Notes: generated from the letters alone by a model not told the origin. 64,000 bases of DNA from Pseudobacteriovorax antillogorgiicola (GCA_945898195.1 CAMDHM010000007.1:19013-83012); one strand, 5' to 3'; shown: positions 27,315-36,335, numbered from the stretch's first letter. Translations and numbers: made by a program.

Positions 27315-28295
27315 ATGAAACTGATTCATCTTGGGCTTGTGGGATTGACGGGGATTATGGGGTTTCTGTCCACGGGATGTCGCGACCGCGGAAGTGCGTC
27401 GGCCCGGGTCAAATCTTATGAGGAAAACGGAGTTGTCTGGGGCTGGGGAGATATTCGACTTATTTCAGCACCTGTTACGACGGGAATTTTTCTGGACCGT
27501 TTGCCCGAGGCGGCCCCCAACGGGCAGACTTTAAAGGTTGTTGGAGCAGACTCCAGCTTGGGAAGTGTCAGCGATTTATTTTATGCGGATTGGCATCCGG
27601 TTTTGGACCCTGCCGTACCGGTGATTTTTGCCTCTCAGTTTTATCTGCAAGAACGTGCTGGGGCGGCTGGCACCATGGATGTTTACATCAAATTGAAAAA
27701 GCCTGGGCGCACATGGCCGGAGGCCTTTACCCTGGCCGTCGGTACCGCAGACGTTCGCAAAACGGCACTAAACCGTTACCCGCTCCGTTTGACTGAGGGG
27801 CTCAGGGTTTCATTGATTGGCGCGGGGCAACAGCGTGGTGCCATCGCCCTCCATTATGCTGACCTGCCCTATGAGACTGGTAATCCAGGAGTGGCTAATA
27901 GTCCGCCGCCAGAAAAGCGGCTTGAGGCGGAGGGTTTTGCGACCACTCAGCGCGCCGGACAAAACTTTTGGTCTCTAGCGCCGGGAGCGCAAGGCAAGCT
28001 AACTTTTATCTCGCGGAGTATTGAAGCGAGGCCAGACGAACATCCTCGCCTTTGTCATGATAAATTTTTTGCGGGTGCGCGCACCTCTGGCAATCAAGTT
28101 AACAAAAACTGCAAGTTGACTCTGGCTCCTGCTGATGGAACGACAGGCTGGCTAACTTGCGCTCTTTTTGTCCAGTTTGAGAATCCGACGACGGCTGCCG
28201 AAAAGACTTGCCTCGTGATTGGGTCGTTTTTAGGTGAAAATGATCAAACAGATCAGCTATCTACCTCGATTATTCAGGCGGGGGCAGCCCAGTGA
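27315..28295 (+). CDS. Lipoprotein, unknown function
   Basis: A 326-residue protein with a classical lipoprotein signal: MKLIHLGLVG, hydrophobic core, then FLSTGCRDRG with Cys22 lipidated. The frame is open far upstream, but the ATG at 27315 begins the signal peptide and has GGGG upstream. The mature part has no recognised domain; it looks beta-rich with several cysteines late in the chain (LCHDKFF, KNCKLTL, LTCALFV, TCLVIG). Arg at +2 rather than Asp suggests outer-membrane sorting by the enterobacterial rule, which may not hold here. It overlaps the FliG-C-like gene by 4 bp. Confidence 0.78.
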   Translation: MKLIHLGLVGLTGIMGFLSTGCRDRGSASARVKSYEENGVVWGWGDIRLISAPVTTGIFLDRLPEAAPNGQTLKVVGADSSLGSVSDLFYADWHPVLDPAVPVIFASQFYLQERAGAAGTMDVYIKLKKPGRTWPEAFTLAVGTADVRKTALNRYPLRLTEGLRVSLIGAGQQRGAIALHYADLPYETGNPGVANSPPPEKRLEAEGFATTQRAGQNFWSLAPGAQGKLTFISRSIEARPDEHPRLCHDKFFAGARTSGNQVNKNCKLTLAPADGTTGWLTCALFVQFENPTTAAEKTCLVIGSFLGENDQTDQLSTSIIQAGAAQ

Positions 28296-28819
28296 ATGAG
28301 GCGCCAAAAAACAATGGTAAACCGCCCGGGGAGCTTCGTCCGCCGAGGCGTTTTTACGGGCTTGCCTTGGCAGTGGCCACTTTGCGGGAGTTGGACCCCA
28401 TGACCCGCCGAAGCATTATGGAGGGTCTTCAGGAACGGATGCCGCACCTGGCGCTACTTGCGGATCACTGTGAATTCATCTTTAGGGATTTTCAACTTTT
28501 GGACGATCCAAGCCTATTTGATGCTTTTAACCGTTTTGGTGACAAAGAGTGGGCTGTCGCGTGGAAATTAATGGAAGAGCCCCTGAGGGCGAGGCTTTTG
28601 GCCCTGCTGCGGGAGGATCGACGCAAAGAGTTCCTTGACTTTGCCGCTGCACAGCCCAAAATGCCGCGTTCTCAGGTTATTGCTGTCCAGTTTCATCTGG
28701 CTCGGCAAACAAGAGATTTATTGCGTCTTGGAAAGCTCAGGATGCATAGCCGGACGGTTGCACGCCGTGCGGAATTTCGCAGTAAACATAAACAGCCGAC
28801 CGGCGGGAGTAAATTGTAA
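28292..28819 (+). CDS. Stand-alone FliG C-terminal-domain-like protein
   Basis: A 175-residue basic protein. From about residue 27 to 150 the pattern resembles the FliG middle/C-terminal armadillo region: FIFRDFQLLDDPSLFDAFNR, then WAVAWKLMEEPLRARLLALL, RRKEFLDFAA and SQVIAVQFHLARQTRDLLRLG. These correspond to the family's LDDR-type helix, the 'ALKGA..LR..I..NMS.R' helices and the 'EAQ..I...R.L' end helix. The FliN/FliM-binding N-terminal half of FliG is missing, and this is not the sole motor FliG by size. It is embedded between a lipoprotein gene (4-bp overlap) and a small hypothetical (TAATG overlap), not in a flagellar operon. Assignment is by visual pattern and is moderate. Confidence 0.55.
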   Translation: MNEAPKNNGKPPGELRPPRRFYGLALAVATLRELDPMTRRSIMEGLQERMPHLALLADHCEFIFRDFQLLDDPSLFDAFNRFGDKEWAVAWKLMEEPLRARLLALLREDRRKEFLDFAAAQPKMPRSQVIAVQFHLARQTRDLLRLGKLRMHSRTVARRAEFRSKHKQPTGGSKL

Positions 28820-29025
28820 TGGTGCCATTTCGTGTTTTTGATCGGGAAAAGAAAGAGATGTGGATTGTTCTTAACTACCAAAATGGTGGGACAACAGGCA
28901 GCTACCTGATGTCACGCGAGGACGATGGCGACGGAGATGGCGAAATGCGCCTCGTTCCCGCTGAAGGCATGGTTAAGTATCGTCTAGTGGACTTTTTGGA
29001 AGAGTCGGACGAATACCAGAGTTAA
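28819..29025 (+). CDS. Small acidic protein, unknown
   Basis: A 68-residue acidic protein (SREDDGDGDGEMRLVPAEG, DFLEESDEYQS). The start overlaps the stop of the upstream gene (TAATG), which supports translation by coupling. It has no cysteine, signal or membrane segment. No family recognised. It is the last gene before a strong terminator. Confidence 0.65.
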   Translation: MVPFRVFDREKKEMWIVLNYQNGGTTGSYLMSREDDGDGDGEMRLVPAEGMVKYRLVDFLEESDEYQS

Positions 29026-29028
29026 AAG

Positions 29029-29069
29029 AACCCCCCGTAAGCTCGAAGCTTGCGGGGGGTTTCTTTTTT
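29029..29069. terminator. Bidirectional rho-independent terminator
   Basis: AACCCCCCGTAAGCT pairs with AGCTTGCGGGGGGTT (one T-G pair) around a three-base CGA loop, giving a 15-bp stem followed by TTTCTTTTTT on the plus strand and by TTCTTTT on the minus strand. It lies between the convergent small acidic protein gene and the HU gene and can serve both. Confidence 0.93.
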
Positions 29070-29085
29070 AAATGGGATCGCTGAA

Positions 29086-29358
29086 CTAGCGAACCGATTC
29101 TTTCAACTCTTTACCTGGGCGGAATACCGGAACTTTGCGAGCCGGGATTTGGATTTCTTCACCGGTTTGCGGGTTACGGCCAACACGGGCCTTGCGGTCA
29201 GAAACACCGAAAGTACCGAAACCAACGAGTTTCACGCCGTCTTTTTTCTTGATGTTTTTCGAGACAGTGTCAACGAAAGCATCAAGTAAACGCTCGGTTT
29301 CAGCCTTTGTAGCGCTGGTCATCTTCGAAATTTGATCGATCAGATCTGCCTTGTTCAT
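29086..29358 (-). CDS. hup: DNA-binding protein HU
   Basis: Nucleoid-associated histone-like protein of 90 residues that bends DNA as a dimer. It has the MNKADLIDQIS opening, the helix pair ending TVSKNIKKKDGVKLVGFGTFGV, and the DNA-binding arm RKARVGRNPQTGEEIQIPARKVPVFRPGKELK. The ATG at 29356-29358 is preceded by GGAGGGG. IHF is less likely given the GFGTF and NPQTGEE pattern common to HU. Monocistronic, ended by the strong bidirectional terminator. Confidence 0.96.
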   Translation of the reverse strand: MNKADLIDQISKMTSATKAETERLLDAFVDTVSKNIKKKDGVKLVGFGTFGVSDRKARVGRNPQTGEEIQIPARKVPVFRPGKELKESVR

Positions 29359-29420
29359 GGACCCCTCCAAGGAACTTGTAACTAATCTTGTGACTCTTGA
29401 GTTCACACTTGATTGAGCAG

Positions 29421-29449
29421 AGACTTGCAGGGGGGCGGGATCTTGTCAA
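29421..29449 (-). promoter_or_regulatory. Possible HU promoter
   Basis: On the minus strand a perfect -35 box TTGACA (29444-29449) is followed after a 17-base, strongly C-rich spacer by AAGTCT (29421-29426), a poor -10 box preceded by TGC. It lies about 65 bp before the HU start. Only the -35 box is convincing. Confidence 0.35.
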
Positions 29450-29521
29450 GAGTTTGTCTTTTGAGGCTATTAATTTCCTTTGTTATTTGCGCTGGTAATC
29501 AATTTTTGGGATGTCATTTAA

Positions 29522-30175
29522 ATGAAAAAGTACTTGCCAAAGGAATTTGATCAAATGGCGCTGTTTTTATTGCTGCTTATTTCCTGCTCACCTGTCTGGG
29601 CTGCTGAACCAGAAATCGCAGATCGGCTTGTGGTAGCGGTTAGCGGTTCTTCTTATTCACAACGCCACATCGAAGTTTGGTTTGTGGTCCGTGAATTATT
29701 ACAAGAAGCAACTCCGGTTCAGAAACAAAAACCAAAGACGTCCCTCCTTGCAGAGGTTGCAGCCGACTGGAAAACCGTTCTAGAAAAATTCAGTGAAGAT
29801 ATGACCATTCGTCAAGAGGCCTCTCGCCTCGGCAGTTTTCAGCCTTCTGCCAAGGCTCAGGTCAAGGCCAATGAACGAATTAGCCATCGCCGCAGTGTTG
29901 ACCCAGAATTGGTGGCAACGATCGCATCTCTTGCAATATCAGATGATGAAATTTCGCGATTCACTGCGACAATTTTGCAGGTCGAGGGTTTTCGTAAGAG
30001 TCGCGATCGTCAAGGCCCAGGCTCCAAAGATGCTGGAAGTAGCAGTTGGCTTCAGGAGTTGAAATCAAGGGCTGTCACTCGAATTTATGATGGCGGAGAT
30101 ACTTGGGTGCCCTTGGTCTATTCTCATCGGGTCGCCCCTGCACCTCAAAAGGGAAAGGAATCCCAAGGTGGTTGA
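29522..30175 (+). CDS. Exported protein, SurA N-terminal-like, unknown
   Basis: A 217-residue protein with a signal peptide (FDQMALFLLLLISCSPVWAA, cleavage about residue 28). The mature region (DRLVVAVSGSSYSQRHIEVWF, EDMTIRQEASRLGSF, LAISDDEISRFTATILQVEGF) has the helical rhythm of the SurA/parvulin chaperone N-terminal domain, without any rotamase domain. A basic Ser/Gly linker and short tail follow. Function as a periplasmic chaperone is a guess. It overlaps the acetyltransferase gene by 8 bp. Confidence 0.65.
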   Translation: MKKYLPKEFDQMALFLLLLISCSPVWAAEPEIADRLVVAVSGSSYSQRHIEVWFVVRELLQEATPVQKQKPKTSLLAEVAADWKTVLEKFSEDMTIRQEASRLGSFQPSAKAQVKANERISHRRSVDPELVATIASLAISDDEISRFTATILQVEGFRKSRDRQGPGSKDAGSSSWLQELKSRAVTRIYDGGDTWVPLVYSHRVAPAPQKGKESQGG

Positions 30176-30662
30176 ATCTTCAACTTTCGAAATCTATCGC
30201 AAAACTCCAGAGCACGTGGCTGGTTTACGGGAGATTTCCGCTTTGTGGCGGCACGAGCCTGGCGGATTTTGGACGTTTGATCAGGTTATCGGGGCCCTGC
30301 AACGCCCCGCTGTTAAACTTTTTTTTACCTCTGCACCCAGCGAAAACCGCTGGCAGGCTGCCGTCTTGGCTGATGTTGGCCCGTATTCGGCGGACCTTTT
30401 GTATATTTACGTGCGACCCGAACTCAGGCGCACCGGCATCGGCCGCAACGCCATGGAAAACTTATTCACTTGGCTTAGCAACAATCCTGGCGATCAACCA
30501 GGATCAGCCCCCAAGGAAGAATTGCTTTTGGAAGTTCGCCTATCCAATAAACCCGCCATTGCCATGTATGAATCTTTCGGTATGAGCCGGGTTTGTGTAC
30601 GGAAACGTTATTATGCAGATGGCGAAGATGGGCTGGTCTTCAAACGCAAGGTCAAAGCATGA
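30168..30662 (+). CDS. GNAT-family N-acetyltransferase
   Basis: A 164-residue acetyltransferase of the RimI type. The acetyl-CoA binding region is RPELRRTGIGRNAMENL and the end of the fold SNKPAIAMYESFGMSRVCVRKRYY, a common RimI pattern. A GTG at 30168 is the likely start (AGGA upstream); the frame is open to 30087. An N-terminal protein-alanine acetylase role is possible but not proven. It overlaps both neighbours (8 bp upstream, 4 bp downstream), so three genes form an operon with the heptosyltransferase. Confidence 0.83.
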   Translation: MVESSTFEIYRKTPEHVAGLREISALWRHEPGGFWTFDQVIGALQRPAVKLFFTSAPSENRWQAAVLADVGPYSADLLYIYVRPELRRTGIGRNAMENLFTWLSNNPGDQPGSAPKEELLLEVRLSNKPAIAMYESFGMSRVCVRKRYYADGEDGLVFKRKVKA

Positions 30663-31756
30663 ATCGTTTGCCATTAATTCATGGAAATACCGTTACGGAT
30701 CTAGTTTGGCTACAGACCAGCTTTATCGGAGACATGATTCTGACGACGGCCGCCATGGCAGCGGCGCAAGAGGCCTGGCCGGATGTCCGCCAATCGGTGA
30801 TCACCACGGCGACGGGTGTCGCGGTTTTTCACGATCTCCCCTTTGTGGACCGGACGTTTTTATTTGCCAAACGGAAGGGCTCTTTCTTGGCCGCACTTCG
30901 TGCGACGTCGGGAGCGGTACGTGCATGGAGTAAACACCTTCCATCTGGTTGCAGTGCGGTCATTCTGCAGGCCCATAAGAGTTTTCGTTCATCGATGGTG
31001 TCTCGCCTTTCAGGACTGCCTGTGGTGACCTATCGGGAATCATCGCGTTTGCCTTTTTTGGGAATGACCACACTCAACCTGGTAGATCGGGTAATTCCAT
31101 TTCACGAGGCGAGCCGCATTGCGATGCTACTTGAACCGCTCGGTATGGTGCGTGAAAAGATTCTGGAAGTCCGTCCTCACATTGCTGTGGATCAGACCAA
31201 TGCAGCTAATACACAGCGTAATGGTCCCCGCATTGCAATCGCACCAGGTAGTGTTTGGGGTACCAAAAGGTGGCTGCCAGACCGGTTTGCCCATCTTGCT
31301 GTTGAACTTTTATTGAAAATTCCAGATTCGCGTATCATTTTGACGGGCAGTCCCGATGAAACGGCCTTGTGCGAGGCGATCGAACGCAAAATCGGTGATC
31401 GCTCCCGGGTCGAGAACCTGGCGGGAAAGACTGCCCTTAAAGATTTGCCGGCACTTTTTGCGGGGTTTGATTTGGTCGTGACGAACGATAGTTCGCCTGT
31501 TCATTATGCTGCCGCAGTAAATACGCCAACGGTCGCAATTTTTGGTGCGACAATTCCCGAATTTGGCTTTGCGCCATTGGCAACAAGGAATATCGTCGTT
31601 GATGCCGGGGCTATGGTGTGTCGCCCATGTAGCGATCATGGGCCCCAGGTTTGCCCCGAGGTTCATTTTCGCTGCATGAAAGATATCACCGTGGAAAAGG
31701 TTCTAGATGCTTGTCTCACCCTTTTTGGTATTCGGCAAATACAGCCCTTGAGATGA
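30659..31756 (+). CDS. Glycosyltransferase family 9 (LPS heptosyltransferase, WaaF-like)
   Basis: A 365-residue enzyme that probably adds heptose from ADP-heptose to the LPS inner core at the cytoplasmic side of the inner membrane. It has the N-terminal LQTSFIGDMILTTAAM motif, APGSVWGTKRWLPDRFA, and the donor-binding NLAGKTALKDLPALFAGFDL and VVTNDSSPVHYAAAVNTPTV. The cysteine-rich end (VCRPCSDHGPQVCPEVHFRC) is shared with heptosyltransferase II proteins. The ATG at 30659 overlaps the acetyltransferase stop; a longer in-frame extension is unlikely. Its last 41 bp are antisense to the end of the acyl-CoA dehydrogenase gene. Confidence 0.9.
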   Translation: MNRLPLIHGNTVTDLVWLQTSFIGDMILTTAAMAAAQEAWPDVRQSVITTATGVAVFHDLPFVDRTFLFAKRKGSFLAALRATSGAVRAWSKHLPSGCSAVILQAHKSFRSSMVSRLSGLPVVTYRESSRLPFLGMTTLNLVDRVIPFHEASRIAMLLEPLGMVREKILEVRPHIAVDQTNAANTQRNGPRIAIAPGSVWGTKRWLPDRFAHLAVELLLKIPDSRIILTGSPDETALCEAIERKIGDRSRVENLAGKTALKDLPALFAGFDLVVTNDSSPVHYAAAVNTPTVAIFGATIPEFGFAPLATRNIVVDAGAMVCRPCSDHGPQVCPEVHFRCMKDITVEKVLDACLTLFGIRQIQPLR

Positions 31757-32870
31757 TCAGGCGCTGGATTTGTTGTGTGCCCTCATAGATTTGAGTGATT
31801 TTGGCATCGCGGTAAAGTTTTTCTACTGGATACTCGTTATTGTAACCGTAGCCCCCAAAAATCTGGACTGCATCTTGGGTTATGCGCACTGCAATATCAC
31901 CTGCAAAGCACTTCGCAAATGAAGCGAATTTAGTGTTTCTTCCGCCGCCATCCAATTCAGAAGCAGACTTCCAAACCAAAAGCCGGGCTGCCTCAATGTC
32001 TTTCGCCATATCGGCAATCATGAAGGCTATGGCCTGATGTTCCGCAATGGGTTTACCAAAAGTTTTGCGTTCCAAAGAATACTTTACGGAATGGTCCATC
32101 GCACACTGCGCAATTCCAACGGCCAGTGCCGCCACTGCAGGACGCGAGAGATCAAAGGCTTTCATCGCAATTTTGAAACCATCGCCTTCATTGCCCAGCA
32201 AATATTTTTTCGAGACCTTCACGTCGTTGAAGTGAATGCCTCGGGTGTCGCTGCAGCGTTGCCCCATGTTGATTTCTTTTTTTCCAACCTTGATCCCGTC
32301 GAGGTTCGCTGGAATGACAAAGGCGACCATGGCCTTGTGGCCTGCGGACGGGTCCATCGTGGCAAGAACGAAATACCATTTCGCTTTTGATCCGTTGGTT
32401 ATCCACATTTTCTCGCCGTTCAAAAGGTACCCATCGCCGTCTTTTTTCGCTGTGGTTCGAATTCCTGCCACGTCACTGCCAGCCCCTGGCTCAGTCACGC
32501 AGTAGGCGGCCATCTGCGGCTCTATAAACATGGGTTTGATAAATTCCTCGACTTGAGCTGCGTTGGCAGCAACCAGAACGGGTCCAAGTGCCAGGTCATT
32601 AGTCGTGATGGCCGTGGCCATTCCCGAACAACCATACGAAAGCTCCTCGACGATTACGGTTTGCGTCAGGTGGTCTAGGCCGGGTCCACCCATCGCCTCG
32701 GGAACAGATAAATTCATCAGACCATTATCGTGAGCCTTTTTTATGATTTCATCAGGATATTCCATCGTCCGATCGTGTACGGCTGCATGAGGCATCATTT
32801 CCTTGCGTGCAAATTCCCGCGCTGCATTTTGGATAGCCTGCTGGTCGTCACTAAGTCTGAACATGGACAT
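31716..32870 (-). CDS. Acyl-CoA dehydrogenase
   Basis: FAD enzyme of 384 residues that makes the alpha,beta double bond in acyl-CoA or branched amino-acid-derived acyl-CoA. It has AYCVTEPGAGSDVAGIRTTA, GEKMWITNGSKAKWYFV, RKTFGKPIAEHQAIAFMIADMA, QIFGGYGYNNEYPVEKLYRDAK and the C-terminal catalytic glutamate in IYEGTQQIQRLII. This matches short/medium-chain members. The ATG at 32868-32870 is preceded by AGGAGG. The substrate chain length cannot be fixed. Electrons would go to ETF. It is convergent with the GT9 gene with a 41-bp overlap. Confidence 0.93.
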   Translation of the reverse strand: MSMFRLSDDQQAIQNAAREFARKEMMPHAAVHDRTMEYPDEIIKKAHDNGLMNLSVPEAMGGPGLDHLTQTVIVEELSYGCSGMATAITTNDLALGPVLVAANAAQVEEFIKPMFIEPQMAAYCVTEPGAGSDVAGIRTTAKKDGDGYLLNGEKMWITNGSKAKWYFVLATMDPSAGHKAMVAFVIPANLDGIKVGKKEINMGQRCSDTRGIHFNDVKVSKKYLLGNEGDGFKIAMKAFDLSRPAVAALAVGIAQCAMDHSVKYSLERKTFGKPIAEHQAIAFMIADMAKDIEAARLLVWKSASELDGGGRNTKFASFAKCFAGDIAVRITQDAVQIFGGYGYNNEYPVEKLYRDAKITQIYEGTQQIQRLIISRAVFAEYQKG

Positions 32871-33001
32871 TTTCGATCCTCCTGATGGCAAGTGCGGCCC
32901 GGGTTGTTAAGGAACATCTTAGCAGACGGGCTGCCCAGGCTAAAAATATTTTCTGCCGATGATAGACCCATAGTTTTCTCAATTTACGATGAACCGCCTG
33001 G

Positions 33002-34177
33002 TCATGGGCCAGCGCTAGAGCTAGAGCCAGCGCTAGAGCTAGAGCCAGAGCCGATCTGGAGGTCCAGTTTAACGTCGCTGCGATGATCGTCGTAACTGCT
33101 AACGATGACGGCAGCAAGCGCGTTGGGGTTAAGGTTAAACTCCGCCACGATCGTTGAGATGAATGGGTACGAAATATCTCCCGAAGAAAGATAGACACTA
33201 TAAATATCGAAGATGGCGACACTAAGATCGGCGGCAATAATTGTAATGGCCTTCCAGGCTTCAATTCCACTTGATCGGGCATAGATGTCCGAATTTTCTT
33301 TGATAGTTCCCGGATGTAACAACGAATTTACGAAGGCTTTACAAACATGGTCGTTGAAGTCTAGACCGGGACTGCCGAGTGTGCTCGTGTACATCCCAGA
33401 GTAGATCAGTGCGTAGCTTGTCGCGGCGCTTACCAGATTTTTGGTGCTTGCCGCGGCGAAGTGCATCAGGTCGGGAACGTTCAAGTTGCGAAGTGCTACT
33501 TGAGCGCCTGAATTAGGGGATGCTAATCCAGGGTCTGCCTGTTTAAGCAATTCTAGCATCAGGTCTGCTGCACCGGTAGTCAGCGCATCCGCGATCAAAG
33601 TGAATTGAGCGTTGCCATTTCTGCAGTCGTCGTTGATCGGTGGTAACAGGACTTTATATTCTGTGACTGTATTTTGAGAATTATCAGAGACCACACCCAG
33701 TGTCGCCACATACAACGTGTTCAATGTGATGCCCGAAATTTTGAAGTAAAATCCGGTTGCGGGCGAACTTAGAGGCTGGCAGGCGACGTTTTGACTAGAG
33801 ACGACGTCGGATATCGTGAAATTATCAAGATTTGCTTTGCTGACGGTAATGCTGCATTTAAAGGTTTCAGGAGAGACAAGGTTAAATGAACCCAGCGCCA
33901 AATTTGCCCCTGTAACTGGAGTTGCCAGTCCGGCGATTTTGAATTCATCTTCGGCAGTGGTTTTCCCATAGGCATCAACAGATATCTTTCCATCTCCAGG
34001 AATCGAGGCCTCGGCAGCGATGCTGGGGATTTGGCCACTAGTCGAATCTGTTTCTACGGTGTCATTCGGAGACGCCGCGAGTTTTTCATTCGGAGTTGCT
34101 TTGCATGATACAGCAGCAACCCTTAACGAAAAGGCGAGCAACATGATTGTTAAAAGTCCTGAAATGAACCTGGTCAT
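33002..34177 (-). CDS. Probable lipoprotein with Ser-rich C-terminal repeats
   Basis: A 391-residue exported protein of unknown function. The leader (FISGLLTIMLLAFSLRVAAVSCKATPN) suits either signal peptidase II at Cys25 or ordinary export. The mature part is rich in Ala, Ser, Thr and Asp. Its early part (FKCSITVSKANLDNFTISDVV and TLNTLYVATLGVVSDNS) looks like beta repeats, and the later part is helical (MLELLKQADPG, MHFAAASTKNLVSAATSYAL). It ends in two copies of GSSSSA followed by GP. The start is preceded by AGAGG. It stands alone between the acyl-CoA dehydrogenase and the phosphatase genes. Confidence 0.7.
   Translation of the reverse strand: MTRFISGLLTIMLLAFSLRVAAVSCKATPNEKLAASPNDTVETDSTSGQIPSIAAEASIPGDGKISVDAYGKTTAEDEFKIAGLATPVTGANLALGSFNLVSPETFKCSITVSKANLDNFTISDVVSSQNVACQPLSSPATGFYFKISGITLNTLYVATLGVVSDNSQNTVTEYKVLLPPINDDCRNGNAQFTLIADALTTGAADLMLELLKQADPGLASPNSGAQVALRNLNVPDLMHFAAASTKNLVSAATSYALIYSGMYTSTLGSPGLDFNDHVCKAFVNSLLHPGTIKENSDIYARSSGIEAWKAITIIAADLSVAIFDIYSVYLSSGDISYPFISTIVAEFNLNPNALAAVIVSSYDDHRSDVKLDLQIGSGSSSSAGSSSSAGP
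33011..33046. repeat. 18-bp tandem repeat, two copies
   Basis: AGCGCTAGAGCTAGAGCC occurs twice in direct succession and encodes GSSSSA twice at the C-terminus of the lipoprotein. A partial third unit (GAGCC) follows. Copy number changes would stay in frame. Confidence 0.9.
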
Positions 34178-34263
34178 ATAAACCTCTGTATGTCTTTCGG
34201 AGGGTTTCAGGAAATTTTGAGGCCATCTCGGATCTTGTAAAAAAAGTCAGTAATTACAGCCGG

Positions 34264-36270
34264 TTAATTGCTTCGTTTCCAGTCAATTACAACGGCGGTG
34301 GTGTCATCAGCGGGGGGTTCGGCTTGAAGGTGACTCGAATAAGCCTGGATCACCTTAGTGAGAAACTCTGAGGCTGGTAAATGACGACTTGCAATCAAGA
34401 CGTCGTAAAGGCGCTTTTTACCAAACGGATTTTTACCAGCAGTAGAATAGTTTTCAATCAGTCCATCGGTATAAACGAATAGCCGGTCTCCTGGCCTCAG
34501 TTCAATTTCCTGGTCTACAAAGACCGACTCAGAATCAAGTCCTAAAAGATTTCCCGGCGCTGCCAAATTCTTCAGCGGCAATCGTCCTTGAATGCGCGAA
34601 TCGTCTTTGGATATCGGCAGTAATGCTGGCGGCAAATGTCCGGCATTAGAATAAATTATTTTTTTTGCATTGAGATCTAAGAGGCCAATGAAAAACGTCA
34701 TAACCCCAGTCTGATTGCCAAGATCAAGCAAGACCTTATTCATCATTTGGAGTAGTTCTGACGGTTTTGGCAGGGTTCCGTGAGGATTTTCAGAATCAGA
34801 ACCTCCATCCTGAGAATTTGCAATCGTTAACGACTCGATTGCCGAGATGGTTGCGAAGGAAACAGCAGTCACCAGGGCGGCAGCAACTCCATGTCCAGTT
34901 GCGTCGCCAATGAAGATATACTCTTTGTCCTGGCCCGCAGGGCAATGGCCCCACCAATCACCACCGCATTCGCCCGCTGGATAAAATTTTCCAGTAATCT
35001 CTAAATCTGAGTGGCAGGTTTTTTTCTCTGAAAAAAATGATTGTTGGACAATCTGAGCCGTGGCCAGTTCACCTTCAATTCGCGTCTGAGATATCTGTGC
35101 CCGCCGGGATCGTTCTCCAAACATGATTCCCGCAGCGATCACATAGGCCGAGATCGGAATGGCGAATGGAACGAGGATGCCCGCCGCTGAAAAAAGAAAA
35201 ATGCAGACGAGGATGTTTCCGACAAGCAATGCCAAAGAGATCATACCGATTAGCAGCGGACTAAGAGCGACAGCGACCCATGCTCCCAATAAGCCATTGG
35301 CAATAATTAACGGAAGGCCAGCGTCCCAGGTTCTTAGCCACCCGCCGGTCAGCGTGCTGTTGACCATTGCTGCAACGAGAAATCCGCCAGGCATAGATCC
35401 GTGCGCCGTCTCTCGAAAATCAGTGTTGCCGGTATACATCATCGGCAGCAGGATGACGATGTCGCCCTCTTCAACGACCGAAATAGGCTTTCCTGAACGG
35501 GCTCGGCGGATCAGAGCAGCCATACCATAGGATTTGGCTGCGTAGATTGAGTCCTTGTCAACATTGACGAGAATTCGACCATCGATCGTCGTTGGGACTT
35601 CATATTCGCCAGAAAAAATCCGTTGGTTTTTGATTTTTAAAGCATGGCTTGCGACGAGGGAAACATGCGGAACAAAGGCGTGGTCACTAATTTTGTAAAT
35701 GGATTGTAGGTAGCCATCGAGTTCATAAACAGCATGCCCTATTCCAGAGAAAACGCCCTGTGATACCGCGGTCAGAGATTGTGGGGCACCATAAAAGTGT
35801 CGCGGTTTCATGTTCGATAGCCAGTAGGGCAAGTTATGTGGGCCGTCAGGGGCGATGGTATCAAGCTGGTGCTCGGGGCGATCTCCCGGAATTTCGATCC
35901 GGTAGGGGACTTTTTCTGGCGTTACGAATGAGATGATGTTGATGGATGTGTGCCATTCACGACTCATACGTTGGAAGGCAAGGATGTCTTCTGGAGAATT
36001 GGCCTTGTCGAAAATTTTATCGACAATAATGCCTTCTGGGTTTCGTTCTGCCAGGGCTTTGAAGACCAGTCCCCAGTCAGTCAGCGGAATATCAAATCCG
36101 CCTTCACTGGCTGCGGTCTCGTCATCGTAGGAAAAGATTTTGATTTTCTTATGAAGGCCTGGCCCCTGGCCGATTTTAGACCGGGTCCAAAAAAGAAATC
36201 GGTGTTCGACCTGTTTTTCAATCCCAGTTCCGCCTGGCGAAAGGTAAACGGCTCCCAGTCCAACCGTCAT
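34264..36270 (-). CDS. CHASE2 sensor with SpoIIE/PP2C-type phosphatase
   Basis: A membrane signalling protein of 668 residues as called. The N-terminal half is a CHASE2 extracytoplasmic sensor (IKIFSYDDETAASEGGFDIPLTDWG, GIIVDKIF, GQ-type DGRILVNVD). Three or four hydrophobic helices follow at about 315-400. The C-terminal domain (about 440-665) is a SpoIIE-type serine phosphatase with metal-binding aspartates in GECGGDWWGH, FIGDATGHGVAAALVTA, SNAGHLPPAL, GDRLFVYTDGLIE and PADDTTAVVIDWK. It probably dephosphorylates an anti-sigma-factor antagonist. The ATG at 36268-36270 lacks a ribosome site and cuts the first membrane helix: the open frame continues upstream through RRALIALTA and beyond, with only CTG, ATT or ATA as candidate starts (see findings). 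Confidence 0.88.
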   Translation of the reverse strand: MTVGLGAVYLSPGGTGIEKQVEHRFLFWTRSKIGQGPGLHKKIKIFSYDDETAASEGGFDIPLTDWGLVFKALAERNPEGIIVDKIFDKANSPEDILAFQRMSREWHTSINIISFVTPEKVPYRIEIPGDRPEHQLDTIAPDGPHNLPYWLSNMKPRHFYGAPQSLTAVSQGVFSGIGHAVYELDGYLQSIYKISDHAFVPHVSLVASHALKIKNQRIFSGEYEVPTTIDGRILVNVDKDSIYAAKSYGMAALIRRARSGKPISVVEEGDIVILLPMMYTGNTDFRETAHGSMPGGFLVAAMVNSTLTGGWLRTWDAGLPLIIANGLLGAWVAVALSPLLIGMISLALLVGNILVCIFLFSAAGILVPFAIPISAYVIAAGIMFGERSRRAQISQTRIEGELATAQIVQQSFFSEKKTCHSDLEITGKFYPAGECGGDWWGHCPAGQDKEYIFIGDATGHGVAAALVTAVSFATISAIESLTIANSQDGGSDSENPHGTLPKPSELLQMMNKVLLDLGNQTGVMTFFIGLLDLNAKKIIYSNAGHLPPALLPISKDDSRIQGRLPLKNLAAPGNLLGLDSESVFVDQEIELRPGDRLFVYTDGLIENYSTAGKNPFGKKRLYDVLIASRHLPASEFLTKVIQAYSSHLQAEPPADDTTAVVIDWKRSN

Positions 36271-36335
36271 CGCAGTTAGTGCAATTAACGCCCTGCGGTT
36301 TGTTTTTTCCGTTAAAAATTTCAGCTTGAATTTTA

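Noticed and set aside
32851..33282. Plus/minus open frames with Ala-Leu repeats around 33 kb
   Set aside because: These are shadow frames of the 18-bp Ser-rich repeat and the lipoprotein gene end.
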